Of a stretch of DNA of 64,000 nucleotides, positions 24,607 to 33,757 are shown one piece after another. The stretch is from Micromonospora sp. WMMD1128 (GTDB lineage Bacteria > Actinomycetota > Actinomycetes > Mycobacteriales > Micromonosporaceae). A program made the position numbers and the translations under genes. Position 1 is the first letter of the stretch. Each line of letters opens with the position of its first letter. The notes beneath the pieces are model-generated. The model was not told the origin of the DNA. It did not search any database and worked only from the letters and a program-made list of their open reading frames with translations. The DNA lies in NCBI RefSeq assembly GCF_027497235.1, contig NZ_CP114902.1, positions 4,490,001 to 4,554,000 of the forward strand, in the 5' to 3' direction.

Positions 24607-26898
24607 TTGTCAACGCACTCCGACGTGTCGGGTGAGCTGCACCAGGGCGACGAGATCGGTCGCGAGCAGGAGTACGTCTCGATGCTCTACGACCGGCTGG
24701 ACGGGCTGCGCGAGCAGGCCGCCCGCCGGCTCGACGAGGAACTGCGCCACACCGGCGGCACCCAGCAGGCCCGCTCGCAGCGCGACTCCACCGTGGCGAT
24801 GTACGCCGACCAGGTCGAGCAGTACTCCGCCGTCGAGTCCGGCCTGTGCTTCGGCCGCCTCGACGGCGACGACGACGCCGCCCGCTACATCGGCCGGATC
24901 GGCATCTTCGACCCGGCAGGCGACTACGACCCGCTGCTGATGGACTGGCGCGCGCCGGCCGCCCGCCCGTTCTACCTGGCCACCGCCGCCAACCCGCAGG
25001 GCGTACGCCGACGTCGGCACCTGCGCACCCGCGACCGCAAGGTCACCGGGCTCAACGACGAGGTGCTCGACATCACCGCCGCCTCCCCCACCGCGCACGA
25101 GGAGGTCACCGGCGAGGCGTCGCTGCTGGCCGCGCTCAACGCCGGGCGCACCGGCCGGATGCGCGACATCGTCGAGACCATCCAGGTCGAGCAGGACCGG
25201 ATCATCCGCGCCGACCTGCCCGGCGTGATGGTGGTGCAGGGCGGGCCGGGCACCGGCAAGACCGCGGTGGCGCTGCACCGGGCCGCGTACCTGCTCTACA
25301 CCCACCGCCAGCAGCTCTCCACCCGGGGCGTGCTGCTGGTCGGCCCGAACGCCACGTTCCTGCGCTACATCTCCCAGGTGCTGCCGGCGCTCGCCGAGAC
25401 CGGCGTGCTGCTGCGTACCCAGGCCGACCTGTTCCCCGGCGTGCACGCCCGACGCGTCGAGCCGGCCACCACCGCCGCGCTGAAGGGCCGCGCCCTCTGG
25501 GCCGAGGCGCTCGCCGAGGCGGTCCGGGACCGGCAGTGGGTGCCGGCCGAACCGATCGCCGTCGAGCTGCCGCAGCGGGAGGTGCTCACGCTCGACCCGG
25601 AGACCGTGCGCCAGGCCCGCGACCGGGTCCGCCGCACCGGCCGCCCGCACAACCTGGCCCGCGCGCTGTTCGACATCGAGATCGTGCACGCGCTCGCCGA
25701 CCAGGTGGCCGAGCGGATCGGCGCCGACCCGCTCGGCGGCGACAACCTGCTCTCCGAGGCCGACCGGGCGGAGATCCGCCGCGAGCTGCGCGAGGAGCCG
25801 GAGATCGTGGCCGCGCTGGACGAGCTGTGGCCGGTGCTCACCCCGCAGCGCCTGCTCGCCGACCTGTTCGCCTCGCCGGAGCGGCTCGCCACCGCCGCGC
25901 CGACGCTCACCGACGCCGAGCGGGCCGCCCTGCACCGGGAACCCGGCGGCTGGACCCCGGCGGACGTGCCGCTGCTGGACGAGGCCGCCGAGCTGCTCGG
26001 CGAGGACGAACGCGCCGCCGCCGCCCGCCGGGAGCGGATCCGCACGATGGAACGCGAGTACGCCGAGGGCGTGCTGGAGATCTGGCGCGGCTCCCGCTCG
26101 ATCGACGTCGAGGACGAGGCCGACGGCGGTGAGATCCTCGGCGTGACCGACCTGATCGACGCCGCCCGGCTCTCCGAGCGACAGGAGGAGTCCGACCGGC
26201 TCACCACCGCCCAACGGGCCGCCGCGGACCGCACCTGGGCGTTCGGGCACGTGATCGTCGACGAGGCGCAGGAGCTGTCCCCGATGGCCTGGCGGCTGCT
26301 GATGCGCAGGTGCCCGAGCCGGTCCATGACGATCGTCGGGGACGTGGCGCAGACCGGCGCGCTCGCCGGCACCCCGTCCTGGGGCCAGGCGCTGCGCCCG
26401 TACGTGGCGGACCGGTGGCGGCTGGAGGAGCTGACCGTCAGCTACCGCACCCCGGCCGAGATCATGGCGGTCGCCGCCGGCGTGCTCGCCGAGATCGACC
26501 CGGCGCTGCGCCCACCCCGCTCGGTACGCGCCACCGGCGTACCCCCGTGGGACCGGACGGTCCCGGCGGACCGGCTCGTCGGCGAACTTGTCGAGGCGAC
26601 CGCCCGGGAGGCCGCCTCGCTCGGCGACGGCCGGCTCGGCGTGATCGTGCCGACCGGGCGGGTGGCCGAGCTGGGCGGCGCGGTCGTGGCGGCGCTGCCC
26701 GAGGCCGCCGTCGGCGAGCAGCCGGAACTGGCGAACCGGGTGGTGGTGCTCACCACCGAGCAGGCCAAGGGCCTGGAGTTCGACTCGGTGCTGGTGGTGG
26801 ACCCGGACCGGATCGTGACCGAGTCCCCACGCGGCCACAGCGACCTCTACGTGGCCCTCACCCGAGCCACCCAGCGCCTCGGCATCCTCCGGATGTAA
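24607..26898 (+). CDS. helR: HelR-type RNA polymerase recycling ATPase (UvrD/HelD family)
   Basis: A 763-residue superfamily 1 helicase-like ATPase. The N-terminal coiled coil (EQEYVSMLYDRLDGLREQAA), the adjacent SGLCFGRLDGDD and DPLLMDWRAPAARPFYLAT motifs typical of HelD/HelR, Walker A GGPGTGKTA (about 212-220), Walker B VIVDEAQELSP and the C-terminal helicase motif VVLTTEQAKGLEFDSVLVVD are all present. HelR removes rifamycins from RNA polymerase and recycles stalled enzyme; HelD recycles polymerase in general. The TTG start at 24607 follows GAGGAG. Distinguishing HelR from HelD rests on overall pattern and the actinomycete context. Confidence 0.82.
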   Translation: MSTHSDVSGELHQGDEIGREQEYVSMLYDRLDGLREQAARRLDEELRHTGGTQQARSQRDSTVAMYADQVEQYSAVESGLCFGRLDGDDDAARYIGRIGIFDPAGDYDPLLMDWRAPAARPFYLATAANPQGVRRRRHLRTRDRKVTGLNDEVLDITAASPTAHEEVTGEASLLAALNAGRTGRMRDIVETIQVEQDRIIRADLPGVMVVQGGPGTGKTAVALHRAAYLLYTHRQQLSTRGVLLVGPNATFLRYISQVLPALAETGVLLRTQADLFPGVHARRVEPATTAALKGRALWAEALAEAVRDRQWVPAEPIAVELPQREVLTLDPETVRQARDRVRRTGRPHNLARALFDIEIVHALADQVAERIGADPLGGDNLLSEADRAEIRRELREEPEIVAALDELWPVLTPQRLLADLFASPERLATAAPTLTDAERAALHREPGGWTPADVPLLDEAAELLGEDERAAAARRERIRTMEREYAEGVLEIWRGSRSIDVEDEADGGEILGVTDLIDAARLSERQEESDRLTTAQRAAADRTWAFGHVIVDEAQELSPMAWRLLMRRCPSRSMTIVGDVAQTGALAGTPSWGQALRPYVADRWRLEELTVSYRTPAEIMAVAAGVLAEIDPALRPPRSVRATGVPPWDRTVPADRLVGELVEATAREAASLGDGRLGVIVPTGRVAELGGAVVAALPEAAVGEQPELANRVVVLTTEQAKGLEFDSVLVVDPDRIVTESPRGHSDLYVALTRATQRLGILRM

Positions 26899-26942
26899 GG
26901 AGGGGGCCCCGCTTAACGTTTTCGGTAGAGGCGGGGCCCCTT
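26897..26942 (+). repeat. Palindromic repeat family 1, copy 1 (also terminator)
   Basis: The arms GGGGCCCCGC (26903-26912) and GCGGGGCCCC (26931-26940) flank a loop containing TTAACG and GGTAGA. The same arm and core order recurs at 53512 and, reversed, inside the GH36 gene at 35900. Here it begins at the helR stop and, with its following TTATT, can act as the helR terminator. Confidence 0.8.
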
Positions 26943-26953
26943 ATTAACACCAC

Positions 26954-27415
26954 TCACCCGGGGTCGGCGCCCTCGTCGGTGACGTTGCCGACCTGGGCGC
27001 CGGGCGCCGAGGCGTCACTCGTGGAGCCGCCGGCCGGGGTGCTCAGACCGCCGGTGGTGGCGTCCCCGGTGGTGGTCGGCGCCACCTTGCCCCGGTGCTG
27101 CTCCGGCTGCCGGGCCACCCGACGTGCGCTCGCCGGGCCGGCCGTACCCCCGGTCGTGGTCACCGCGCCCTGGCCCCGGGTCGGTCCGCCGTCGCGCAGC
27201 ACGGTCGGGTCCACCGGCACGTCCGCCGGGTCGTCCGGGTCCAGTTCCTGCCGCATCCGCTCGACGTCGGTCTGCGGCACCGTGACCTCGTCGAGCGCGC
27301 CCTCGCCGTACACCCCGCCGGCGACCCGCTGTTCGGCCTGCCGGGCGGCGTCCTGCCGCATGTCGTCCTCACGCACGTCGACCACCTCGCAGCTCGTGAT
27401 GTGGCTGTCGGTCAT
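26954..27415 (-). CDS. Disordered hydrophilic hypothetical protein
   Basis: About 153 residues from ATG 27415, starting MTDSHITSCEVVDVREDDMR. An acidic helical region (ARQAEQRVAGGVYGEGALDE, DVERMRQELDPDDPADVPVD) is followed by a Thr/Gly/Ala-rich tail, so most of it is probably unstructured. No domain is recognised. It is convergent with helR and divergent from the small membrane protein at 27746. Confidence 0.6.
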   Translation of the reverse strand: MTDSHITSCEVVDVREDDMRQDAARQAEQRVAGGVYGEGALDEVTVPQTDVERMRQELDPDDPADVPVDPTVLRDGGPTRGQGAVTTTGGTAGPASARRVARQPEQHRGKVAPTTTGDATTGGLSTPAGGSTSDASAPGAQVGNVTDEGADPG

Positions 27416-27745
27416 GCGTGCCCGACCCCCGACGGCTGAAACCGCCCACCGCCGCACCGCACTCCTTTCGTCGATCTTGAAGTTGTGGCACCTCCGATAA
27501 CCGACAAAAAGGTCGAATCATGGCACCACAAGTCCAAGGTCTGTGCCGGCAAGGGCGCTGGCACGGCGCGGACAAGGGGCGGGTGCGGGGCGGGGATACG
27601 GCCGGGATCCGGCGGTTAGCTTGTCTCGGGGGCCGGGTAGACGGAGGGTGCCCCCGCCACAGAGCGCGAACCGTGCCGTGGCCGACCTGCGGTAGCGGGG
27701 CGAGGGTGTGCAGGTAACGACTCATCAAATCCTGAGGAGGACCAG
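27416..27745. other. 330-bp intergenic region with divergent promoters
   Basis: No gene. It carries a stress-type promoter candidate for the right-hand gene: GTTAGC at 27614, then GGGTAG at 27636, comparable to the GNNT...GGGTA pattern of SigB-type factors. A strong Shine-Dalgarno GAGGAGG lies 7 nt before ATG 27746. Confidence 0.4.
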
Positions 27746-28123
27746 ATGAGCACGCAGGCTGCATCCACCAGGCCGATGAACCGGCCGATGTCCGACGTCC
27801 AGAACCGGACCGGCATGCAGGAGTCGCCGACGCGTCCGATGCCGTCGATGCACGACGGTCACCGGGAGGAGATGCCCGCCCCCGGCACCGAGACGAAGCA
27901 GGCGTTCCTCACCACCGAGTTCTGGGTGTACGCCGCAGCCGCCGCGGTCGTCGTGATCGCCGCGTTCTGGAAGGGCACCACCGCCAACGGCCTGAACATC
28001 AACAACCCGAACCAGGCCTGGTGGTACCTGACCGCGCTGACCGGCGCGTACCTGGTCAGCCGGGGCCTGTCCAAGGCGGGCAGCGCGCGCCGCTCCGGCC
28101 GGGAGCGTCGGGGCCGGCACTGA
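27746..28123 (+). CDS. Small membrane protein of unknown function
   Basis: A 125-residue protein. The first 55 residues are Met/Pro-rich and disordered; then FWVYAAAAAVVVIAAFWKG and AWWYLTALTGAYLVSRGLSK form two membrane segments, ending in a basic tail RRSGRERRGRH. Similar short proteins are common next to stress genes in this family, from memory. GAGGAGG precedes the ATG. A perfect terminator follows. Confidence 0.7.
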   Translation: MSTQAASTRPMNRPMSDVQNRTGMQESPTRPMPSMHDGHREEMPAPGTETKQAFLTTEFWVYAAAAAVVVIAAFWKGTTANGLNINNPNQAWWYLTALTGAYLVSRGLSKAGSARRSGRERRGRH

Positions 28124-28142
28124 CCGCTCCGCATGCGAACGG

Positions 28143-28174
28143 CGACGCCCCCGGGATCCGTCCCGGGGGCGTCG
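28143..28174 (+). terminator. Perfect hairpin terminator
   Basis: CGACGCCCCCGGGA and TCCCGGGGGCGTCG pair perfectly around 4 nt, between the convergent membrane-protein and Spo0M genes. Confidence 0.8.
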
Positions 28175-28184
28175 TCGCGTGTGG

Positions 28185-29207
28185 TCACTCCTCGCCGAAG
28201 TCCCCGCCGTCGTCGTCGCCACCGAACGCGTCGTCCATCAGCTCACCGGCGACCAGACCACCGGCGACGCCAAGCGCGGCGCCCGCCACCACGCCGCCCA
28301 TGCCGGGGCCGCGCCGGCCGTGGTGACCCGGCGCGCCGTAGTGGCCGGGCGCGCCGTAGTGGCCCGGGGCGCCAAAGTGGCCGGGCGCGCCGTAGTGGCC
28401 GGGCGCGCCGTAGCCCTGGGCGCGCAGGCCGCCGTACCGGGAGGTGGTCTCCTGCAGCCAACCGTCGACCACAGGCACCCAGTCGGTACGGGCGGCGTCG
28501 GTGTGCGGGACGGAGTATCGCCCGAAGGCGTCGTGCCCGGCGGTGAGGAAACCGCCGCGCTTGTCGCACTCAAGGATCACCTCGATGCCCTGCTGGCTGG
28601 TCACGAACGTCAACTCGACCTCGTTGACGGTCTGCGCGTACTGCGGCGACGCGAAGAACTCGATCTCCTGGTAGAACGGCAGCGTCTGCGGCACGCCGTA
28701 GATGTGGCCGCGCTCCAGGTCCGCGTGCTTGAACCGGAAACCCAGCGCCTGGAACGCGTCGAGGATCCGCTCGTGGATCGGCAGCGGGTGCACCGACACC
28801 TGGTCCAGGTCGGACTTGTCGACCGCCCGGGCCACCGCGACCTCGGTACGCAGGCCCATCGTCATGCCGTGCAGCCGCTGGCCGTAGACGTCGGTGACCG
28901 GGGTCTCCCACGGCACCGGCAGCTGGAACGGGATGGCGAGCTGCTGCTTCGGCGCCAGCTCGAACGCGCCGCTGACCGGCATCCGGTGGAACTCCATGAT
29001 CCCGGCGTACTCGCTGTCGCCGCCCTCCATCTCGACCCGGGTGACCAGGCCGACGCTGATCTGTTCGATGCGCGTCGGCGCGTCGCCGCCGACCAGGTTG
29101 ACGTGCCCGTCCAGGGCCAGCCCGGGTCGGGTGTTCGGGTTGGCGAGCACCGTGTCGACGCTGGGGCCGCCCACGCCGAACGCGCTCAACATCTTCTTGA
29201 AGACCAT
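28185..29207 (-). CDS. Spo0M-like sporulation-control protein with GAPGHY repeats
   Basis: About 340 residues. The N-terminal two thirds is a Spo0M domain: MVFKKMLSAFGVGGPSVDTV, then EMEGGDSEYAGIMEFHRMPV and VPWETPVTDVYGQRLHGMTM, an arrestin-like fold. In Bacillus, Spo0M influences sporulation phosphorelay and envelope stress. The tail has five hexapeptide repeats GAPGHY/F/H, a Gly-rich stretch (GMGGVVAGAALGVAGGLVAG) that may associate with membranes, and an acidic end. ATG 29207 follows GGGAGAGAC. The role in this organism is an inference. Confidence 0.8.
   Translation of the reverse strand: MVFKKMLSAFGVGGPSVDTVLANPNTRPGLALDGHVNLVGGDAPTRIEQISVGLVTRVEMEGGDSEYAGIMEFHRMPVSGAFELAPKQQLAIPFQLPVPWETPVTDVYGQRLHGMTMGLRTEVAVARAVDKSDLDQVSVHPLPIHERILDAFQALGFRFKHADLERGHIYGVPQTLPFYQEIEFFASPQYAQTVNEVELTFVTSQQGIEVILECDKRGGFLTAGHDAFGRYSVPHTDAARTDWVPVVDGWLQETTSRYGGLRAQGYGAPGHYGAPGHFGAPGHYGAPGHYGAPGHHGRRGPGMGGVVAGAALGVAGGLVAGELMDDAFGGDDDGGDFGEE
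28323..28412 (-). repeat. Five 18-bp tandem repeats in the Spo0M tail
   Basis: Five 18-bp units, each encoding GAPGHY or a variant (F, H), with three units identical at the DNA level. Loss or gain of units would preserve the frame. Confidence 0.9.
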
Positions 29208-29369
29208 CGTCTCTCCCGCGGGACGGCGCTCCGACATGGACCGTCGGGCGCATGGTGAGGGGACCCTAACCGCCGTCGCTGAGAAGTACCTGTGAGACGC
29301 GCAGAGTCACCGCGCGCAGGCGCGATCATTATGAACTGGAGATAACGCGCGCAGCCGACGGCGGGTGAG

Positions 29370-30146
29370 TCAGCCGACCTCCACCACGGTCAGCTCGCCC
29401 ACCTGTTCGCCGAGTTCCCGGCGGGCCTCGACGGGCAGGCCGCCGTCGGTGATCAGCACGTCGGCCTCCTCAAGCGGGGCGATGGTGGCGATGCCGATGG
29501 TCTCCCACTTGGTGTGGTCGGCGAGCACCACCAGGCGGCGGGCGGCGCCGATCAGTCGGCGGTTCACCGCCGCCTCCAGCAGGTTGGGGGTGGTGAAGCC
29601 GGTGCGGCGGCTCATCCCGTGTACGCCGAGGAAGAGCAGGTCGACGTTGAGCGCGGCGATGGCCGCCTCGGCGACCGGGCCGGTCAGCGCGTCCGACGGG
29701 GTACGGATGCCGCCCGTCAGCACGACTGTCTGGTCGGTGCGCGGGTTCTGGTAGAGCGCGTCGGCGACCGGGATCGAGTTGGTGACCACGGTCAGTCCGC
29801 GTACCTCGGCGAGGCGTGCGGCGAGCGCGGCGGTGGTGGTGCCGGCGGAGAGCGCGACGGCCATGCCGGGTTCGACGAGCCCGGCGGCCCGCTCCACGAT
29901 GGCCCGTTTCTCGGCCTGCTGCCGCGCCGACTTGGCGGCGAAGCCGGGTTCCTCGGTGGAGCCGGGGCCGGCGAGCGTCGCCCCGCCGTGCACCTTGTCG
30001 ATCAGGCCGCGCTCGACGAGCACCTCCAGGTCACGCCGGATGGTCATGTCGGACACGCCGAAGCGGCTCACCAGGTGGCTGACCCGGACGCCGCCGCGCT
30101 GGCGGATCAGCTCCAGGATGGCGCTCTGCCGTTGCTGGGCGAGCAT
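29370..30146 (-). CDS. DeoR/GlpR-family sugar regulator
   Basis: A 258-residue repressor. The N-terminal HTH (RVSHLVSRFGVSDMTIRRDL, then KVHGGATL) and the C-terminal DeoR sensor with the family's phosphosugar-binding loops are standard. GAGGAGG lies 5 nt before ATG 30146. It follows the GH42 gene by 36 bp, so it is probably cotranscribed, and is the natural candidate to control the divergent galactoside genes. Confidence 0.88.
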   Translation of the reverse strand: MLAQQRQSAILELIRQRGGVRVSHLVSRFGVSDMTIRRDLEVLVERGLIDKVHGGATLAGPGSTEEPGFAAKSARQQAEKRAIVERAAGLVEPGMAVALSAGTTTAALAARLAEVRGLTVVTNSIPVADALYQNPRTDQTVVLTGGIRTPSDALTGPVAEAAIAALNVDLLFLGVHGMSRRTGFTTPNLLEAAVNRRLIGAARRLVVLADHTKWETIGIATIAPLEEADVLITDGGLPVEARRELGEQVGELTVVEVG

Positions 30147-30182
30147 GTGGACCTCCTCGGCGCGCGAGCGGCAGGGTACCGG

Positions 30183-32186
30183 TCAGGTGGTCGCGGGCAC
30201 GCGGTCCTCGCGGACCACCGCCACCTCGCCGGGCGGCACCGTCAGTTCGCCGTCGCACCGGTCGCCGGTGAGCAGTTCGACGCCGGTGACCGGCAGGCGG
30301 GCCGGCTCGTCGGTGTGGTTGACCACGAACAGCCAGCTCCGGTCCGCCGACCGGCGGCGGACCACCTCGACGCCGGCCGGCACGGGCGCCGCCGGGCGTA
30401 CCCCGGCCTCGGCGAGCAGCCGGGCCACCAGCTTGTCGGTGGCCGCGTCGTCGAGCCGGGTGCCGACGTACCAGGCGGCGCCCGCGCCGACCACGCGCCG
30501 GGTCAGCGCCGGCACGCCCGGCAGGGGTCCGTCGGCGTACGCGGCAAGCACCTCGGCGTCCTCCGCGTGCAGCCACTCGGTCCACACGTCGGCGCGGGCG
30601 CCGTCGTCGAGGCGTACCGTCTCGCCGGCGCGCAGCGGGAAGAACTCCTCCACGCGTACGCCGAGCAGGTCGCGGAACGCGCCGGGGTAGCCGCCGAGCC
30701 GGATGTGGTCGTGTTCGTCCACGATGCCGCTGAAGTACGTGACGAGCGCGGTGCCGCCGGCCTCGACGAACCGGCGCAGCGCGGCCGTGTCGGCGTCGCG
30801 GGTGAGGTAGAGCGTGGGCACCAGGACCAGCCGGTAGCGGGACAGGTCGGTCGACGGGTGCACCACGTCCGCGGTGACGCCGGCCCGCCACAGCGCGCCG
30901 TGCAGCGCGGCCAGCCGATCGGTGTACGTGACGTCGACGCTGGGGTGGGAGTCGAGTTCCGCGCCCCACCACGCCTCGTAGTCGAACAGCAGGGCGACGT
31001 CGGCGTCGACCCGGCTGCCGCGTACCTCGGCAAGCGCCCGCAGGTCGGCGCCGAGCCGGCAGACCTCGCGGAACACCTTGGTCTCCGGCCCGGCGTGCGG
31101 CACCAGCGCGGAGTGGAACTTCTCCGCGCCGGCACGGGAGGCACGCCACTGGAAGAACAGCACCCCGTCGGCGCCGCGCGCCACGTGCGCCAGGCTGTTG
31201 CGGCGCATCTGGCCGGGCGTCTTGGCCACGTTGCGGGGCTGCCAGTTGACCGCGCTCGTGGAGTGCTCCATCAGCAGCCAGGGCGCGCCGCCGGCCACGC
31301 CGCGGGTGTGGTCGGCGGCGAACGCCAGGTCGACGTGCGGCTGCGGATCGGCGGCGGAGAGGTAGTGGTCGTTGGCGACCACGTCCACGTCGGACGCCCA
31401 GGAGTGGTAGTCCATGTGCTTGATGCCGGCGCCGACCATGAAGTTGGTGGTGACCGGCTGGGCGACGAGCCGGTTCAGCAGCTCCCGCTCGGCGCGGAGC
31501 TGGGCGCGTTGCTCGTCGGAGGAGAAACGCAGGAAGTCGAGCTGCTGGGTCGGGTTGGCGAAGGTCGGCGCGGCGCGCGGCGGGTTCACCTCGGCCCAGT
31601 CGTGGTAGCGCTGGCTCCAGAACGCGGTGCCCCAGGCGGCGTTGAGCGCGTCCAGGTCGCCGTAGCGCTCGCGCAGCCACCGGCGGTACGCCTCGGCGCT
31701 GACGTCGCAGTAGCAGTGCACGTTGTGGCAGCCCAGCTCGTTGGAGACGTGCCACAGCACGACCGCCGGGTGTGCCGCGTAGCGTCGGGCGACCGCGTCG
31801 ACGAGCGCGAGCGAGCGGTCCCGGAACACCGGTGAGCTGGGGCAGTACGCCTGCCGGCCGCCGGGCCACAGCACCGTGCCGTCGGCGCGGCGGGGAAGCG
31901 TCTCCGGGTGCCGGTGGGCCAGCCACGGCGGCGGGCTGGCGGTGGCGGTGGCCAGGTCGACGCTGATCCCGCCGCGGTGCAGCAGGTCCAGCGCCCGGTC
32001 CAGCCAGCCGAACTCGTAGCGGTCCGGGGCGGGCTCCAGCAGGGCCCAGGAGAAGATGCCGACCGAGACCAGGTTGACCCCGGCGCGGCGCATCAGGTCG
32101 ACGTCCTCGGCCCACACCTCCTCGGGCCACTGCTCCGGGTTGTAGTCGGCGCCGTACCAGATGCCCTCGCCGTGCCAGGTCCGCAT
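30183..32186 (-). CDS. GH42 beta-galactosidase
   Basis: A 667-residue GH42 enzyme. It starts YGADYNPEQWPEEVW; the acid/base glutamate is in HVSNELG (E150), the nucleophile in LLMEHSTSAVNW (E307), and C115, C153, C158 and C160 fit the zinc-binding Cys cluster. It hydrolyses beta-galactosides (lactose, galacto-oligosaccharides) in the cytosol since no signal peptide is visible. It is divergent from the ABC transporter operon. Confidence 0.92.
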   Translation of the reverse strand: MRTWHGEGIWYGADYNPEQWPEEVWAEDVDLMRRAGVNLVSVGIFSWALLEPAPDRYEFGWLDRALDLLHRGGISVDLATATASPPPWLAHRHPETLPRRADGTVLWPGGRQAYCPSSPVFRDRSLALVDAVARRYAAHPAVVLWHVSNELGCHNVHCYCDVSAEAYRRWLRERYGDLDALNAAWGTAFWSQRYHDWAEVNPPRAAPTFANPTQQLDFLRFSSDEQRAQLRAERELLNRLVAQPVTTNFMVGAGIKHMDYHSWASDVDVVANDHYLSAADPQPHVDLAFAADHTRGVAGGAPWLLMEHSTSAVNWQPRNVAKTPGQMRRNSLAHVARGADGVLFFQWRASRAGAEKFHSALVPHAGPETKVFREVCRLGADLRALAEVRGSRVDADVALLFDYEAWWGAELDSHPSVDVTYTDRLAALHGALWRAGVTADVVHPSTDLSRYRLVLVPTLYLTRDADTAALRRFVEAGGTALVTYFSGIVDEHDHIRLGGYPGAFRDLLGVRVEEFFPLRAGETVRLDDGARADVWTEWLHAEDAEVLAAYADGPLPGVPALTRRVVGAGAAWYVGTRLDDAATDKLVARLLAEAGVRPAAPVPAGVEVVRRRSADRSWLFVVNHTDEPARLPVTGVELLTGDRCDGELTVPPGEVAVVREDRVPATT

Positions 32187-32403
32187 GAGAGCTGAGGGTG
32201 CCCCCGAACGCCACCCAAGTCAACACTTTCCAACATCGACAGATGTTACAACGTTTACCATCTTTTTCCCCTGCCCAGTACACCTTTCCGCCCTATTGAC
32301 AGCGCCGAATCAAGGGGTAGCTTCAACCGCCACCGGCTATTTCTGTTCGGACGTGTGGATTCTCGGTGGATCTCGTCGCACACCTCTCCACGCAGGAGGC
32401 GCA
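32187..32403. promoter_or_regulatory. Divergent promoter/operator region of the galactoside locus
   Basis: The 217-bp spacer is AT-richer than its surroundings. AACATC-GACA-GATGTT (32232-32247) is a perfect 6-bp inverted repeat, and ATGTTACAACGTTTACCAT (32243-32261) is an imperfect palindrome around AACGTT, of the kind bound by LacI or DeoR regulators. A good AGGAGG precedes ATG 32404. The DeoR at 29370 is the likely ligand-responsive repressor. Confidence 0.5.
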
Positions 32404-33735
32404 ATGTCCCGTCCCCGCTCGCAAGCCGAATACCTCGCCCGACTCGTACCCCCGTCCGTCGCCGGCCTGCGACGGCGCTCGCTGCTGGCCGGCGCGGCCG
32501 GCGCGGGCGCGCTGCTCGGCACCGGCGCGCTCGCCGGCTGCGGCGACTCCGACTCCGGTTCCGGCGGCGACGCGAAGACCGTCTCGCTCGGCTCGAACCA
32601 GTCGGACCCGAAGCCCAAGGACGTCACCGCCAAGGTGATGGACGGTTTCAAGACGTCCTCCGGGGTCACCGTCAACATCAACACGGTGGACCACAACACG
32701 TTCCAGGAGAACATCAACAACTATCTCCAGGGCAAGCCGGACGACGTGTTCACCTGGTTCGCCGGCTACCGGATGCGGTTCTTCGCCGCCAAGGGCCTGG
32801 CCGGCGACCTCAGCGACGTCTGGGGCAAACTCGACGGCTACTCCGACGCGTTCAAGAAGGCGTCCACGGGCGACGACGGCAAGCAGTACTTCGTCCCGGC
32901 GTCGTACTACCCGTGGGCGGTCTTCTACCGCAAGTCGGTCTGGCAGCAGCGCGGCTACCAGGTGCCGACCACGCTCGACCAGCTCACCACGCTCGGCGCG
33001 CAGATGAAGAAGGACGGGCTGAACCCGATCGCCTTCGCCGACAAGGACGGCTGGCCGGCGATGGGCACGTTCGACATCCTCAACCTGCGGATCAACGGTT
33101 ACCAGTTCCACATCGACCTGATGGCCGGCAAGGAGGCGTGGACCTCCGACAAGGTCAAGAAGGTCTTCGACACCTGGGCCGGGCTGCTCCCCCTGCACCA
33201 GCCGGACGCGCTGGGCCGCACCTGGCAGGAGGCCGCCCAGTCGTTGCAGCAGAAGAAGAGCGGCATGTATCTGCTGGGTCTCTTCGTCGGCCAGCAGTTC
33301 AGCGGCGCCGACCTGGAGGACCTCGACTTCTTCACATTCCCCGAGGTCGACTCCACCATCGGCGCGAAGGCCCTGGACGCGCCGATCGACGGCTACATGA
33401 TGGCCCGCAAGCCGAAGTCCAAGGACGCGGCCACCAAGCTGCTGACCTACCTCGGCTCGAAGGACGCCGCCGACATCACGGTCAAGAACGACCCGAGCAC
33501 GCTCGTGGCCAACAGCGGCGCGGACATCGCCAGCTACACCGCGCTCCAGAAGAAGGCCGCCGACCTGGTCGGCTCGGCCACCGAGATCGCCCAGTTCCTC
33601 GACCGGGACACCCGGCCGGACTTCGCCTCCACCGTGATGATCCCGGCGTTGCAGCAGTTCATCAAGGACCCGAAGGACATCGGCGGGATGCTCACGAGCG
33701 TCGAGAACCAGAAGAAGTCGATCTTCACAAGCTGA
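32404..33735 (+). CDS. ABC sugar transporter substrate-binding lipoprotein
   Basis: About 443 residues. The signal region has RRRSLLAGAAGAGALLGTGA and a lipobox LAGC, with a possible Tat-type RR. The mature part is a type 1/2 carbohydrate-binding protein with AGYRMRFFAAKGLAGDLSDV and YLGSKDAADITVKNDPST-type segments. It begins an operon with two permeases and the GH36 gene, so the cargo is probably an alpha- or beta-galactoside. Confidence 0.9.
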   Translation: MSRPRSQAEYLARLVPPSVAGLRRRSLLAGAAGAGALLGTGALAGCGDSDSGSGGDAKTVSLGSNQSDPKPKDVTAKVMDGFKTSSGVTVNINTVDHNTFQENINNYLQGKPDDVFTWFAGYRMRFFAAKGLAGDLSDVWGKLDGYSDAFKKASTGDDGKQYFVPASYYPWAVFYRKSVWQQRGYQVPTTLDQLTTLGAQMKKDGLNPIAFADKDGWPAMGTFDILNLRINGYQFHIDLMAGKEAWTSDKVKKVFDTWAGLLPLHQPDALGRTWQEAAQSLQQKKSGMYLLGLFVGQQFSGADLEDLDFFTFPEVDSTIGAKALDAPIDGYMMARKPKSKDAATKLLTYLGSKDAADITVKNDPSTLVANSGADIASYTALQKKAADLVGSATEIAQFLDRDTRPDFASTVMIPALQQFIKDPKDIGGMLTSVENQKKSIFTS

Positions 33736-33757
33736 CGGCGGAAGGGGGAAGGACACC

